Position numbers and translations under genes: made by a program. The notes under the pieces are model-generated. The model worked only from the letters and a program-made list of their open reading frames with translations. It was not told the origin of the DNA and made no database searches. A DNA stretch of 64,000 bases from Yarrowia lipolytica (taxonomy: Eukaryota; Ascomycota; Dipodascomycetes; Dipodascales). Positions 24,270-34,352 of the stretch are shown here, in pieces (the first letter of the stretch is position 1; the number at the start of each line of letters is the position of its first letter). The stretch spans positions 1,860,001 to 1,924,000 of the forward strand of contig NC_090773.1 of the NCBI RefSeq assembly GCF_001761485.1, written 5' to 3'.

Positions 24270-24414
24270 GAGTCAAAATGAGTCGCTTAAGTGGGTCCTC
24301 AGATGACTACTCTGCATGACTCAATTGAGTCATCTGAATTGCAACTCTACTCAGGTATGAACCTCCCAATGACTCCCGGTGACTCTCGATGACTCCCTTA
24401 TCTCCCAGTGACTC
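24270..24414. promoter_or_regulatory. Cluster of TGACTC (Gcn4/bZIP-like) sites upstream of BIO2
   Basis: TGACTC or its complement occurs at 24270-24275, 24279-24284, 24317-24322, 24327-24332, 24370-24375, 24380-24385, 24390-24395 and 24409-24414. Two of these form the perfect 16-bp palindrome TGACTCAATTGAGTCA (24317-24332). Three starts are exactly 10 bp apart and a fourth is 19 bp further on, so these face one side of the helix. TGACTCA is the known Gcn4/AP-1 core. That it controls BIO2 is inference from position, 138-282 bp before the ATG. Confidence 0.7.
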
Positions 24415-24494
24415 AAATCTCAACCAATCAGCGTAACACCATATTCACGGCGAAAAGTCGGCATGGCGGGGTTTGCGGGGTCAACAAAAAAACG

Positions 24495-24502
24495 TATATA
24501 TA
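24495..24502 (+). promoter_or_regulatory. TATA box of BIO2
   Basis: TATATATA lies 50 bp before the BIO2 ATG. A CCAAT box at 24424-24428 lies further upstream. The short distance implies a short leader. Confidence 0.65.
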
Positions 24503-24551
24503 CCCCCAACTCACCCCCGACTTTCGTCCCAACAACTCTTGATCACAAACT

Positions 24552-25706
24552 ATGCTCCGAACAACTCTTCCTAAAGTGTCCACGCGTGTTTTTGTGCGAA
24601 ACCTCGCCTCCCATGCAAGCTTCCAACCCACCACATCTTCTGCTATCAGAACCAACTGGACCAGAGATGAGGTGTCCAAAATCTACAACATGCCTTTGAT
24701 GGATCTTGTTTTCAAGGCCGCCACCGTGCACAGACAACACCACAACCCTGCAGAGGTGCAACTTTGCACTCTTTACAACATCAAGAGTGGAGGATGCACT
24801 GAGGACTGCAAGTACTGCGCTCAGTCATCCAGATACACTACTGGTGTTGAGGCCGAGAAGGCAGTCAAGCCAGCTGAGGTTATTGCCGCTGCAAAGGAGG
24901 CCAAGGCCAATGGTTCTACGAGATTCTGTATGGGAGCCGCCTGGCGAGACATGAAGGGTCGAAAGAACGCCCTAAAGAACGTCAAGGAGATGATTGGTGC
25001 TGTGCACGAGCTCGGCATGGAATCCTGCGTGACTCTCGGAATGGTTGACAAGGCTCAGGCTGAAGAGCTACGAAGAGCTGGACTCACTGCCTACAACCAT
25101 AACATTGACACTTCTCGAGAACACTACCCTAAGGTGATCACCACTCGAACTTTCGATGAGCGTCTTCAGACTATTGAAAACGTTAGAGAAGCAGGCGTCA
25201 GCGTGTGCTCTGGTGGTATTCTTGGTCTGGGTGAAACAGCTGATGACCACGTTGGATTCCTGTGGGCTCTGGCTACTATGCCCTCTCATCCTGAGTCCCT
25301 TCCTATCAACCGTCTTGTCCCCATCAAGGGCACACCTCTTGGAGACGACCCTGCCATGAAGGAGAAGCAACTCACCTATGACACTGTTGTTCGAACTGTT
25401 GCTACTGCTCGAGTGGTGATGCCTGGCTCTAAAATCAGACTTGCTGCTGGACGATACACCATGAAGGAACCTGAGCAGGCCATGTGCTTCATGGCTGGAG
25501 CCAACGCCATCTTTACAGGCAAGAAGATGCTGACTACCATGTGCAACGGCTGGGACGAGGATAAGGCCATGCTGGAGAAGTGGGGACTGAAGCCCATGAA
25601 GAGCTTTGAGCGAGTTGACAAGCATCTCGGTGAACAGAGCCATGATTCCAAGGAGAAGAAGCAGTGCGGTGGAGGCTGCAACAGTGCCACAGAGGTGAGA
25701 CTGTAA
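24552..25706 (+). CDS. BIO2: Biotin synthase, mitochondrial
   Basis: This radical-SAM enzyme inserts sulfur into dethiobiotin to make biotin, working in mitochondria. The 384-residue product starts with a basic, acid-free presequence (MLRTTLPKVSTRVFVRNL). The radical-SAM motif GGCTEDCKYCAQSSRY places the three [4Fe-4S] cysteines at about residues 82, 86 and 89. Further conserved blocks are RFCMGAAWRDM, TAYNHNIDTSREHYPKVITT, CSGGILGLGE, NRLVPIKGTPL and RLAAGRYTM, which supply the [2Fe-2S] cysteines and Arg. The C-terminus has a short Cys-containing tail (KKQCGGGCNS), as in other fungal forms. Single exon, intact. The TGACTC array lies directly upstream. Confidence 0.98.
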   Translation: MLRTTLPKVSTRVFVRNLASHASFQPTTSSAIRTNWTRDEVSKIYNMPLMDLVFKAATVHRQHHNPAEVQLCTLYNIKSGGCTEDCKYCAQSSRYTTGVEAEKAVKPAEVIAAAKEAKANGSTRFCMGAAWRDMKGRKNALKNVKEMIGAVHELGMESCVTLGMVDKAQAEELRRAGLTAYNHNIDTSREHYPKVITTRTFDERLQTIENVREAGVSVCSGGILGLGETADDHVGFLWALATMPSHPESLPINRLVPIKGTPLGDDPAMKEKQLTYDTVVRTVATARVVMPGSKIRLAAGRYTMKEPEQAMCFMAGANAIFTGKKMLTTMCNGWDEDKAMLEKWGLKPMKSFERVDKHLGEQSHDSKEKKQCGGGCNSATEVRL

Positions 25707-26593
25707 GAGGTGAAACGAGTGAGCCCACAAATGGCAGAGGAAACTAGAAGTAGGAGGAAAAGAAATACAGCGAATAAATATATATAAGAACAAAAGATAG
25801 GAACAATAAATAATGCTCCTTAGTGCGGCTTTCGAGACTCTCGTATGTCCAGCGTTTTCACGAGTGAATACATACAGTTGGGTACCTACTGTACTTGAGA
25901 TTAAGTCAAAGATACACCTTCGAAGTTTTAAACGAAGCTTCGCACCGACACGCTCATGTGGACGTGTTCTTCAATGTTCGATTTTCTCTTGGAAATGAGA
26001 AAAAATCGCGCAGAAACACAATCAAACCAAGTTTACAGTAACGTGAACGGATGGCAGCCGAACCAATTTCTTCCCCAGTAAATCTCTCGCTCCACTGAAA
26101 TCTGACTGTGGCCCGCACATTTTGTCTCCCTCCCGCTCAACCTAATCACGATCAAGACTAGGATTATCTTTTTTTGAAAGAAGGGCTGAGAGACAGTGAT
26201 CTGGATCGCGCAAAGCAAGATTCTCACTACTGTACGATACTAGTAGAGCTGTCTTGTCTGTCCATGGGCAATGTTCGCTTACATGGCTTGGTAAATGTGG
26301 AGCTTTTCTTGGCACCCGCTGGTGAATAGCGGCTTTTCTTTCGCCATCAGTCCACCGTCTGCATCACACCTGCATCTCATACATATATAGCAAACGTCAG
26401 GTGTCTTGAGTCTGTCCGAAGCTGTGGAGAGGTTGCGGAGTTTAAGTGCCGCTTCAAGCTTGAGATGATATAAAAGGTAACAGTACGGCGGGTCTCTTGC
26501 GCAGATAAACCACCGGCGGTTCTCCGCAATTGACACCACCATACCAACGACTACAACTCACAGAAACTTTGGCGCATCAACCTCTACATCAAC
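25707..26593. other. Intergenic: BIO2 3' flank and upstream region of the candidate micro-gene
   Basis: No gene supported. A TATA-like GATATAAAAGG at about 26465-26476 lies 120 bp before the short frame at 26594. I see no RNA gene. Confidence 0.5.
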
Positions 26594-26719
26594 ATGTATC
26601 TACTGACACTTCTCAAGGCAAAGGCCGAAGCCAACAGAACTTCAGCTCAATTTGGAGGAACTTACTACCCCAAGAATTCGTTGGAGTACACATTTCGAGG
26701 TGTGAAGTTGTGCCAATAG
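26594..26719 (+). CDS. Candidate 41-residue protein gene, unknown function
   Basis: This short frame is missed by the usual 60-codon cut-off. It has gene-like surroundings. A TATA box (GATATAAAAGG, about 26465-26476) is followed by a CA-rich leader typical of well-expressed Yarrowia genes. The ATG sits in CATCAACATG. Codon choice is biased as in real genes nearby (AAG for Lys, GGA for Gly, CGA for Arg, TAC for Tyr, AAC for Asn). The product starts MYLLTLLKAKAEANRTSAQ, continues FGGTYYPKNSLEYTFRG and ends VKLCQ. It is basic and has no membrane helix. I do not recognise it. It could also be a chance frame in a non-coding transcript. Confidence 0.45.
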   Translation: MYLLTLLKAKAEANRTSAQFGGTYYPKNSLEYTFRGVKLCQ

Positions 26720-27398
26720 GCCCTCACAAGACATAGGCAGAAGTTTCGCATAAGAATTCTGGCCCCGCATCATCATTATCTTCATTAAATGCATTGTTTT
26801 ATTTATCCCGGGTCTTCTACGAGTAGGGCTACGAGTACATACGTATGTACAGTACAGTAATTAGATTCGCTCACCCTGAATTGATACGGTATTTTTAGTT
26901 CCTGTACTGATGATGAGAATACAACCCAGCCAGCAGGGAACAGTGCATACCGTAATGTAATGTGCAACCAATATGGAGCTATTAACAGCATGTATTGATC
27001 TTGCTCTGGTCCAATGGCATACAACGTTAGTGTGGCATTTCCTTCGCTAAACCCATCAGTGACTGACCATCTCTCCTGCTTGAAAACTGCGGAGAAAATA
27101 CCCACAAGCCTATTCCACCGAATATGACAAAAACCCGCACCAAACCTAATCTGGCGATGCTTCGGGTTGGGTACAGTAGCCTCTGCAACCTCGGAAGCTA
27201 GAGATCTAGAGCAATGACATGTGCCTTTTGATAGCTACAGTTCAGTCGTAATAACTGCGATGCTATAGCTGCCGCATTACCGGTTTAAAATAGCGCATCA
27301 GCATACTCAGACACTCTCACACTTCCAGCCTATTCTTAAAACTCATAAATAATTTATTGACTACAGTACATACGTAGGTGGTGATTGATGTGCTACTA
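26720..27398. other. Intergenic between the candidate micro-gene and the amino-acid permease
   Basis: Contains the converging 3' flanks. Short GTAC palindromic words (TATGTACAGTACAGTA) occur near 26845-26860. No gene is supported; the frame at 26803-27105 has no family features. Confidence 0.5.
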
Positions 27399-29021
27399 CT
27401 AAGCGATCCAGAACCAGACCTTCTCAAGCCAATTTCGCGGCTTTCGCTCTGGTGTCAGTAGCTCAGTCTTTTCGCACTCTGCGAGACCTGAGACCATATC
27501 GATTTCGGGGATCGATCTCCACCAGGTGGTCTTAAGGCCTGCTCTCTTGTAGCCAAATCGATGTCCAAGGTAGAGGACGAGGAACAGAGGGATTGTGATG
27601 TAAGCCGCAACGAAATCAGCGCCGGTGAAGGATCCTCCAACAAATACAGTGAATCCGTTCGTCAGAGTAAGGAGGGAAATAAAGGCCAAAACAACAATAG
27701 TCGTGTAGGGCTGTCCTGGGGTTTTGAATGGAAGCGTGATGTCGTTGAAGGCAACGGCCTTTCTGAATCGAAGCATAGCAATAAGCACGCAGATCCAAGC
27801 CAAGAAGCCCGAAATTGTGGACAGGTTAGAAAGCCAGTTGAAAGCGTTAGCGGAGGAGGCGGAGACGTTAAGGAAGGCCAGGCAGCCAACAGCAGCTGTG
27901 ATGGCTACACAGTAGTAAGGAACACCGTTTTTGGAGCACTTTGTGAAAATTTGAGGCGCCTCTCCCTGGCAGGCTAGGGAGTAGAGTGTTCGCGAGCCTG
28001 CAAACAGGAAGGAGTTTCCAGAGGACCAGGCAGAGGTCAGAATAACACCGTTGATGATGTGGTTGAGAACGGGGATACCTGCATTTTGGATTCCAATGAC
28101 AAAAGGCGAGGCAGAGGCATCTTCATTCTTTTTGTTGAGCAGAAGGGGGTCATCTGATGACACAATGGTTCCAATTACCAGAGAGCCGCAGATGTAAAAG
28201 AAGATAAGACGGTAAGCAAATCGTCTGGTTGCTTTGGGGATGTTTCTTCGGGGCGCCTCAGTTTCTCCAGCAGAAATAGTTACCAGCTCGGGACTAAGAA
28301 TGAAAGAGAACCCACTTCGAATGATAGCACTCCAGAAGCCGCAGAATCGTCCACCCGCACCATCAATGATGTAAGGCAGAAATGCCTTGCCGTCCTTCCA
28401 GTATCGGAAGCCTAGTCTGTCATGTTTAGGTCCTCCACCGAAGAAGATGACGATTCCAACAATAATTAATCCCAGAATACCAATGATTTTGATGGACGCA
28501 AACCAGAACTCTGTCTCGCCGAATATGGCAACAGCGATGATATTCAACAAGACACAGGTGACGAGAACGATAGTGATCCATACTGCAGAGTGCACAGCAG
28601 AGGTCCAATACTCGAAAATAATGGCAGCAGCGGTGACTTCTGCAGCGACAAGGATAGCATATGCATACCAATAGTTCCAGCCACATGCGAATGCCAACGA
28701 GTCGTCCACAAATCTGTTCACGTACATGGGAGGACTTGCTCCGTCGATGGGAAGAAATGTAGTCATCTCCCCTAGTGCGTTCATGACAGTCCAAATGACA
28801 AAGGACATGACAATGTAGGCACACAACATACTGCCGGGACCTGAACTCGATAAGATAGTTCCGGATCCAATGAACAGACCTGTTCCGATGCACCCTCCTA
28901 GGGCAATGAGCTGAACATGACGTGATTTGAGAGCTCTTTTGGTGGTGTGCTTGACTTCTCCGTATTCCAGGTCCGAGGGACTTGGGGATGGCTCGACGGT
29001 GACTGAAAATGTTTTGTCCAT
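27399..29021 (-). CDS. Amino-acid permease, yeast AAT family (APC superfamily)
   Basis: A plasma-membrane amino-acid/proton symporter of 540 residues with about 12 hydrophobic segments, the usual length for the fungal AAT family (Gap1, Put4, Dip5 and relatives). Signature blocks are LKSRHVQLIALGGCIGTGLF at the first helix, ALGEMTTFLPIDGA after helix 2, HDRLGFRYWKDGKAF in the loop before helix 6, and SFILSPELVTISAGETEAPR with the EAPRRNIPKA signature. The acidic N-terminal tail is cytosolic, as is the C-terminus ending ENWLEKVWFW-like. The loop after helix 7 (SSDDPLLL) resembles proline permeases, but substrate cannot be fixed by eye. A TATATA box lies at about 29056-29061, 35-40 bp upstream of the ATG. 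Single exon, intact. Confidence 0.93.
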   Translation of the reverse strand: MDKTFSVTVEPSPSPSDLEYGEVKHTTKRALKSRHVQLIALGGCIGTGLFIGSGTILSSSGPGSMLCAYIVMSFVIWTVMNALGEMTTFLPIDGASPPMYVNRFVDDSLAFACGWNYWYAYAILVAAEVTAAAIIFEYWTSAVHSAVWITIVLVTCVLLNIIAVAIFGETEFWFASIKIIGILGLIIVGIVIFFGGGPKHDRLGFRYWKDGKAFLPYIIDGAGGRFCGFWSAIIRSGFSFILSPELVTISAGETEAPRRNIPKATRRFAYRLIFFYICGSLVIGTIVSSDDPLLLNKKNEDASASPFVIGIQNAGIPVLNHIINGVILTSAWSSGNSFLFAGSRTLYSLACQGEAPQIFTKCSKNGVPYYCVAITAAVGCLAFLNVSASSANAFNWLSNLSTISGFLAWICVLIAMLRFRKAVAFNDITLPFKTPGQPYTTIVVLAFISLLTLTNGFTVFVGGSFTGADFVAAYITIPLFLVLYLGHRFGYKRAGLKTTWWRSIPEIDMVSGLAECEKTELLTPERKPRNWLEKVWFWIA

Positions 29022-29639
29022 GGCGATACTGTCATAAAATGGCCCATCTTACTGCTATATATGTTCAGATTAGCTTTCAGCCAAGCATCATAAATGGCAG
29101 TAGCTTGCGGTAGGCTGTCTAGAGTTCGGTAATATATGTGATAGGAAAGCGAGAAAACGGCGGAACAACTGGATTTATCGTGAATTTTTTTTTGAAAGTT
29201 CCCCCACATTAGTAGATCACCTACTTGTATGAGTCTCAGATTGTTATTGTTCCTCTCGTAGGCAAACGTCCGTGTGTATCTACCGCGCCAGTTACAGTGT
29301 CTCCTCCACAGAGCATACATTCCATCACAATGCCATAAACCACGAGACCGTTTCACTTGTGTGCTGCATTTATGCCACTTTTCCACAAGTGACATGTAAT
29401 TCACTACCTTGACCCCCTCGACATCTCCTTCTTTCTTGCATCACTTTTGACACTTGTGTAATTATACAACCATGTAACCCTGACTCGGACTCTTGGCATG
29501 CACCACTGAGACTAGTAGCAAGGGACAGATTGGAAAATCAGGTGAGAAAATATAACAAGAAACAAACGGGCACATCCATCATCAACATAGATAAGGGGCA
29601 TTTCAATCTTACTCAGGTCTCTCAATCATATCTGTTATC

Positions 29640-29675
29640 GCACGGCTTTTATGCATAGCTTCAGCCGTGCCTTTT
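29640..29675 (+). other. Perfect 8-bp hairpin followed by a T-run
   Basis: GCACGGCT at 29640-29647 pairs with AGCCGTGC at 29663-29670 across a 15-nt loop and is followed by CTTTTT. On the + strand this resembles the end of a small structured RNA, with a Pol III-type T-run. No A/B boxes are visible upstream, so I do not call an RNA gene. Confidence 0.4.
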
Positions 29676-32600
29676 TATCTGCACATTACATTGCACAAAC
29701 CGCTCACCTATGTGGCATGCAACAGTAAGCCGGTTGCCAATGTTCTTTTCGTTTTCCCCGTGAATTTGATTTGTTCATGTGTCCCCTTTTTTATTCCTCC
29801 CCCGGTATGTAAATACTTTTTTTTTTTCCGTGGGTAGCTATCTCAAGGTCGCCACTCCCTGCCACAATGGGAGAAACCTTATTTGGAGCCACTTTCGCTT
29901 AAGGTTAAAATGGTGCTGGTGGGTTCGATTATCACCGGGGATCCTTTTGATGTAAGAGGTGTAGTTAGTAGAAATTGCGTTGGAAACATTTCTACCACAT
30001 GAATATATCAATATCCAACAAGGGGTATGTTTTGTTTTTTTTTTTCACTTTTTCCTTTTACTCCTCTGTCAAGGGTCCTTAAAATAATATAGGCGGCGCG
30101 GCTAAACTCACAGATGTAAGATGACATCATGTCGAAGTTACAGGAGGAAAAGGAGACTGTGGGGTAGTTTTCGTCTCACAACGGGAAGTTGGTTGTGGTG
30201 TGGGGATGTGTCTTACAGTACTGTACAATTGACTTTGTGGCCTCTGTTGATCGCCTGTCGCTTTCTACAGCATGTCCTGCACATATGTTTTTGATTCTAG
30301 AAGGGGCTTGAAGGCAAAACGATACAATAATAGGCACTAACGGAATAGGTAATAACCGGCAGGATAGTGTGCCAGCTAGATTCACAGTTTATCTCCTATC
30401 AACATTTCGCTCCTAGCATACCGAGACATAGTCAATCGCCCATAGAGTATCTCCTTATCTTGCAACCACATGACTGATCTCTGAATAACGTCCATTTGGG
30501 GATGAAACGTGAGATTGTATCGTCTTTATCTTCTCTGGTGCACTCATATTAGCCTATCTGTACAGTTAAGACAGATGCATGGGTCCGCCTCCTGTGCCCC
30601 CTCAAAATACTCCCGTACCAGCAACAGGTAGCGATATTAGCAACGGTTGCTTGACTTCGGCAGCCACACTCTTGTCAGACAGGGGAGCCAGCCTCAGGTG
30701 ATTAGCTACTGGCATTATTTCGTGAAAAACTATTGGACGATGGAGACGATACACTGGACTTGTATGAGCAGCTCCTTGCATATCGAGGTATAAGACCATT
30801 CACACCTGCTTAGCACCATAGATACCACAGGGTAAATATCTAACTCGAGCTATAGATAGTTAGGCACCTGTGCATTCAAGCGCCAGTATCAAACCCCTTT
30901 GTGTTGTGATAACGGCGGCTCTGGAACTACTACGGTACAACTACAGTCTAAAGGCTCTCGAAAATATAGGAATGCGTAGAGCAAACTGCTTATCCGGTGG
31001 TCATACGCTGGTGGATTGGGTTGAATGTTGAATGTCAATGAAAGATACTTCCAGCCGTGGCATGTTGGACCATGCATGCTATTATCTTGTTAATGTAGCG
31101 ATTACAACTCACTTTACAGGACACATTATTCCGATGGTGATGTGTATACAAGAGTTTGCTTACTATCTCTCAGAATGTTACTAGACCCCCCACTAGACTT
31201 CTCTACTGTACATACAGTATTTGATTACAATCATCGGTTCATGATTATTGAATCGAAAACCTTGAAAAACCACTCGAAATATGTATGTACTGTAGTTTCC
31301 ATTGTAAGGGATATCACTCAGCTGAATTTGGTCAACCGGATGGCGTGCTCAGTCGAATCCTCCACGAGGGTGCAGAGACTCTCCAGATGAGTCTTTCTAT
31401 TAGAGAGAAGAGTCTGGTGTATTGGAACTCTTCTCAGCAAGTGATATGTAAGTCGTTTATGTATTTGTTATATAAATGTTCATTTTATTCAACAACCATG
31501 TTAATATATATCTTTTAATTCTTAACATCGATGTATGAAATTATTTAATTTATTCGTTTTAAAGAATACTTAATAAAATATGTTGATATTGATGAATAAT
31601 TTATGTTCTGAGACGATACGAGTATCATCTTTGATCGACAAGTACGAGATCTTGGCTTACTAACACTTGAAAATCGTTACCAGGTGAGAGCCTTATTTAA
31701 TATCTCTACACATATAGTAAAACATGGATTCACCACTGAGCTCCACAACTTCTTCGGACTCAATCTCTTGGGCTTTTTTCTTTTTTCATAGTATCAACTC
31801 GACACCACCTCTCTTCTCTCCAACACATTGTTCCACGAGTTCAAACGGCTGCTAAATACTTGACAGCACTAATCTCTAGAGTCCGGAGTCCTGATTCCCG
31901 AAAACCTCGTTCCCGTGAGACCAGAGGGTAATAATAACTGGAACGAGACGTTAGAGAGGTTCAATTGACGAAAAAAGTTCAAGAGGGATCACGGGTCCTC
32001 TGCCATGTCATTATCTTGAAGGTTTTTGTTCAACATAAGCATCCTGATTCTGGTATTTGGATGAAATCGAAGGCGTTCATGAATGGATCACACTCTCTCC
32101 GAGCGTTCGAGCAGAGAGGATTTTACTCCTCCAGGAATGCTTGTTGACACTGGAGACACCATATGGAGGGGGCGGAGGGTTGCCCTCCGTGTGTCCCCAA
32201 TGGTCTATTCATCACCCGCAGCCGTCCCATGCACTGAACAGCCTCTAATCCAATTAAAAGTTCCTCTTACCACGATGGTGAAGACATGTTGGAAACTCAT
32301 GGTCTTCAGACCTCCGCTTATATGTTTATGACGTCAGAAACATCAGGCATGTCATGGACTGTGTCGATATGGCCATTTGACCCTTGGATCTATGGTGGGA
32401 CTAGTCCACCATATCGTAGCGGGGAGTTCAATAATCTGAATACGTCAAACACTTCTAACACGACAAACACTTCTAAATCTGCCAGGGGCTGTTTCACAAT
32501 GATAGTTCAGCTCGGGAGGTGTTAAGGGCACGAAGGCTGGGATGTTGAACCTTTGAAGCAATCTTGAAGGGTCTCTCTTCTAAGGGACCTCTTAGTTATC

Positions 32601-32837
32601 CAGTAGCTTGTCATCAGCATGACAGTCTCCCAGAGACGTACAAGTAAGGTCATGTTGTACAAGTACAAGTACAGTACTTAAATAGTGGGACCCCTACATT
32701 TACTTAATACACCATCACTCTTCCTTTTTTTGTTGCTATTCACACTTCTATAAATTAGTTGCGGGCTGGAAGGAATAATCAGAGCATTTTTTTTGCAGCG
32801 CATCTCTTATACGCCCCGCCCTCCCATCTCCTCCTCT

Positions 32838-32932
32838 CGCCAACTCTTCCACAAATCGCCAGCTCTTCCACAAGTCGCCAACTCTTCCACAAATCGCCAA
32901 CTCTTCCATAAATCGCCAACTCCTTCCATCCT
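32838..32932. repeat. 19-bp tandem repeat, about five units
   Basis: Units starting CGCCAACTCTTCCACAAAT recur at 32838, 32857, 32876, 32895 and 32914, with one or two changes each. The unit length is not a multiple of three and no gene covers it, so this is a minisatellite rather than a coding repeat. Confidence 0.9.
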
Positions 32933-34352
32933 ACTTTACCCGGGACCCTTCGTATTTTTACCCCGCATGAGCAATGATTAAAAAAAATTAAAAAAAAATT
33001 AAAAAACCCCTGCCAGGCGAAATCTGGGGTCCCCACATTTTGGTTAGTTAGTCTCGAGCCGTTACATTTTATTCATTCCAAATGTTGCAACGATGCATTT
33101 GAACTCTCGCGTTCTCTGCACACTCATGTTCGTATTCACATTGCCTATACAATATGTACCAGTACATGCTGTAGTTGTACTGACGAGCTGCTGTTGTAAT
33201 TATGTAAAGATTCAGGCAATTAGAAAACAAGCCGGTATTTCACCCAAAAGTGGTGGAACGAGCCAAGATGCACAGTATACTTACTACGGTGGTGGCGATG
33301 TTATTACATGTGCCTACAGTAACACTCTACGGTACAGTGACACTAGATATTTTTTATTCCAGAATGCACGTTTTCCGTTCACCAGTCAAATTCGAGGCTT
33401 ATCGTCTACTATAAGTAGTAAGTCTAACTGCCTGGCTTTGTACGAGACTTAGTCCCCAAAACACGTACTCGTTCTCATAGGTAGCTACAGTACAACTAAA
33501 ACGCCACTACATATATCTGAAGGCGTTAAAACACACTAAGACTACATACTACAAGTAGAGCCTGTATATCTAATTGTACTGTAGTATACTGTACTGAAGT
33601 ATCAACGGCTTGAACACTAGGTCAATAAACCTCCATGGGTATAGGCTCTATTATCGACAATTCAACTGAATTATACCGGCCGGAGTTCTTGCAGTCACAT
33701 GCTCCGCCCATTCTACTCCAACAGTGTTCTTCGAATATTCACATCGGATAAATAAAACTACAATTACCGTATTAGGTAATAGCTCGTATTAACACGCGTT
33801 TCACCTTCCACACCTGGTTCATGAAGCGTACAGTACTTGTAAATAGAGCAGCTAAATAAAAACAACACCCGACTACACCACTTACCAGCCCACAGCCTTG
33901 TAATGGTGGCGATGTAGCCTCCCTTTACACCTCTCAAATGATAACACTATGGGAAGATATCCTTTACCCATATACTCTTTTTTTTAAAAAAAAAAAAAAA
34001 TTATAATCAACAAGTAGTACTTACAGTACAATATGTACAGTACATACGAGTATACTGTTTACAACCAATAATAAGGTTTCTATTCACATAACGCGTCTTC
34101 ATTGGAGAATTGTAAGGACCCCTCAGTAGAACCATTTTTATTCCCGATACATATAGCGTATACATCATTGTATTTGTCTACCCTCCCTGAGAAAGCTCAA
34201 TATCATCAATTTCTACATTTTTAGCACAGAACCTTATTAATTGCCTCCGCCCCCACATATGCACGACACCACATGCAGTTACACAATCGTGCACAGACTG
34301 CTTCTATACATCTAATTACTCTTCAACACAACACTTTTGCACCGCTGTCTTC

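Larger units (their letters stand above)
23339..24551. other. Divergent upstream region of BFA1 and BIO2
   Basis: About 1.2 kb. It contains an A/T-rich run of TAAATAAATATA-type words at 23580-23640, GTAC-type palindromic words near 23800-24120, and the TGACTC cluster and TATA box of BIO2 at the right end. I see no gene. Confidence 0.6.
29022..34352. other. 5.3-kb gap with no recognised gene
   Basis: This is the longest gene-free stretch in the window. No open frame shows domain similarity or neighbour-like codon use. It contains a hairpin followed by T-run at 29640-29675, a 19-bp tandem repeat at 32838-32932, several A/T homopolymer tracts (for example 29816-29827, 30030-30042, 33977-34000) and GTAC palindromic words at 33150-33200 and 34015-34060. 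I found no tRNA, 5S or LTR sequence. Confidence 0.55.

Noticed and set aside
29925-29940. GGTTCGATTA, a second B-box-like word
   Set aside because: The flanks do not form a cloverleaf and no A box lies at the right distance.
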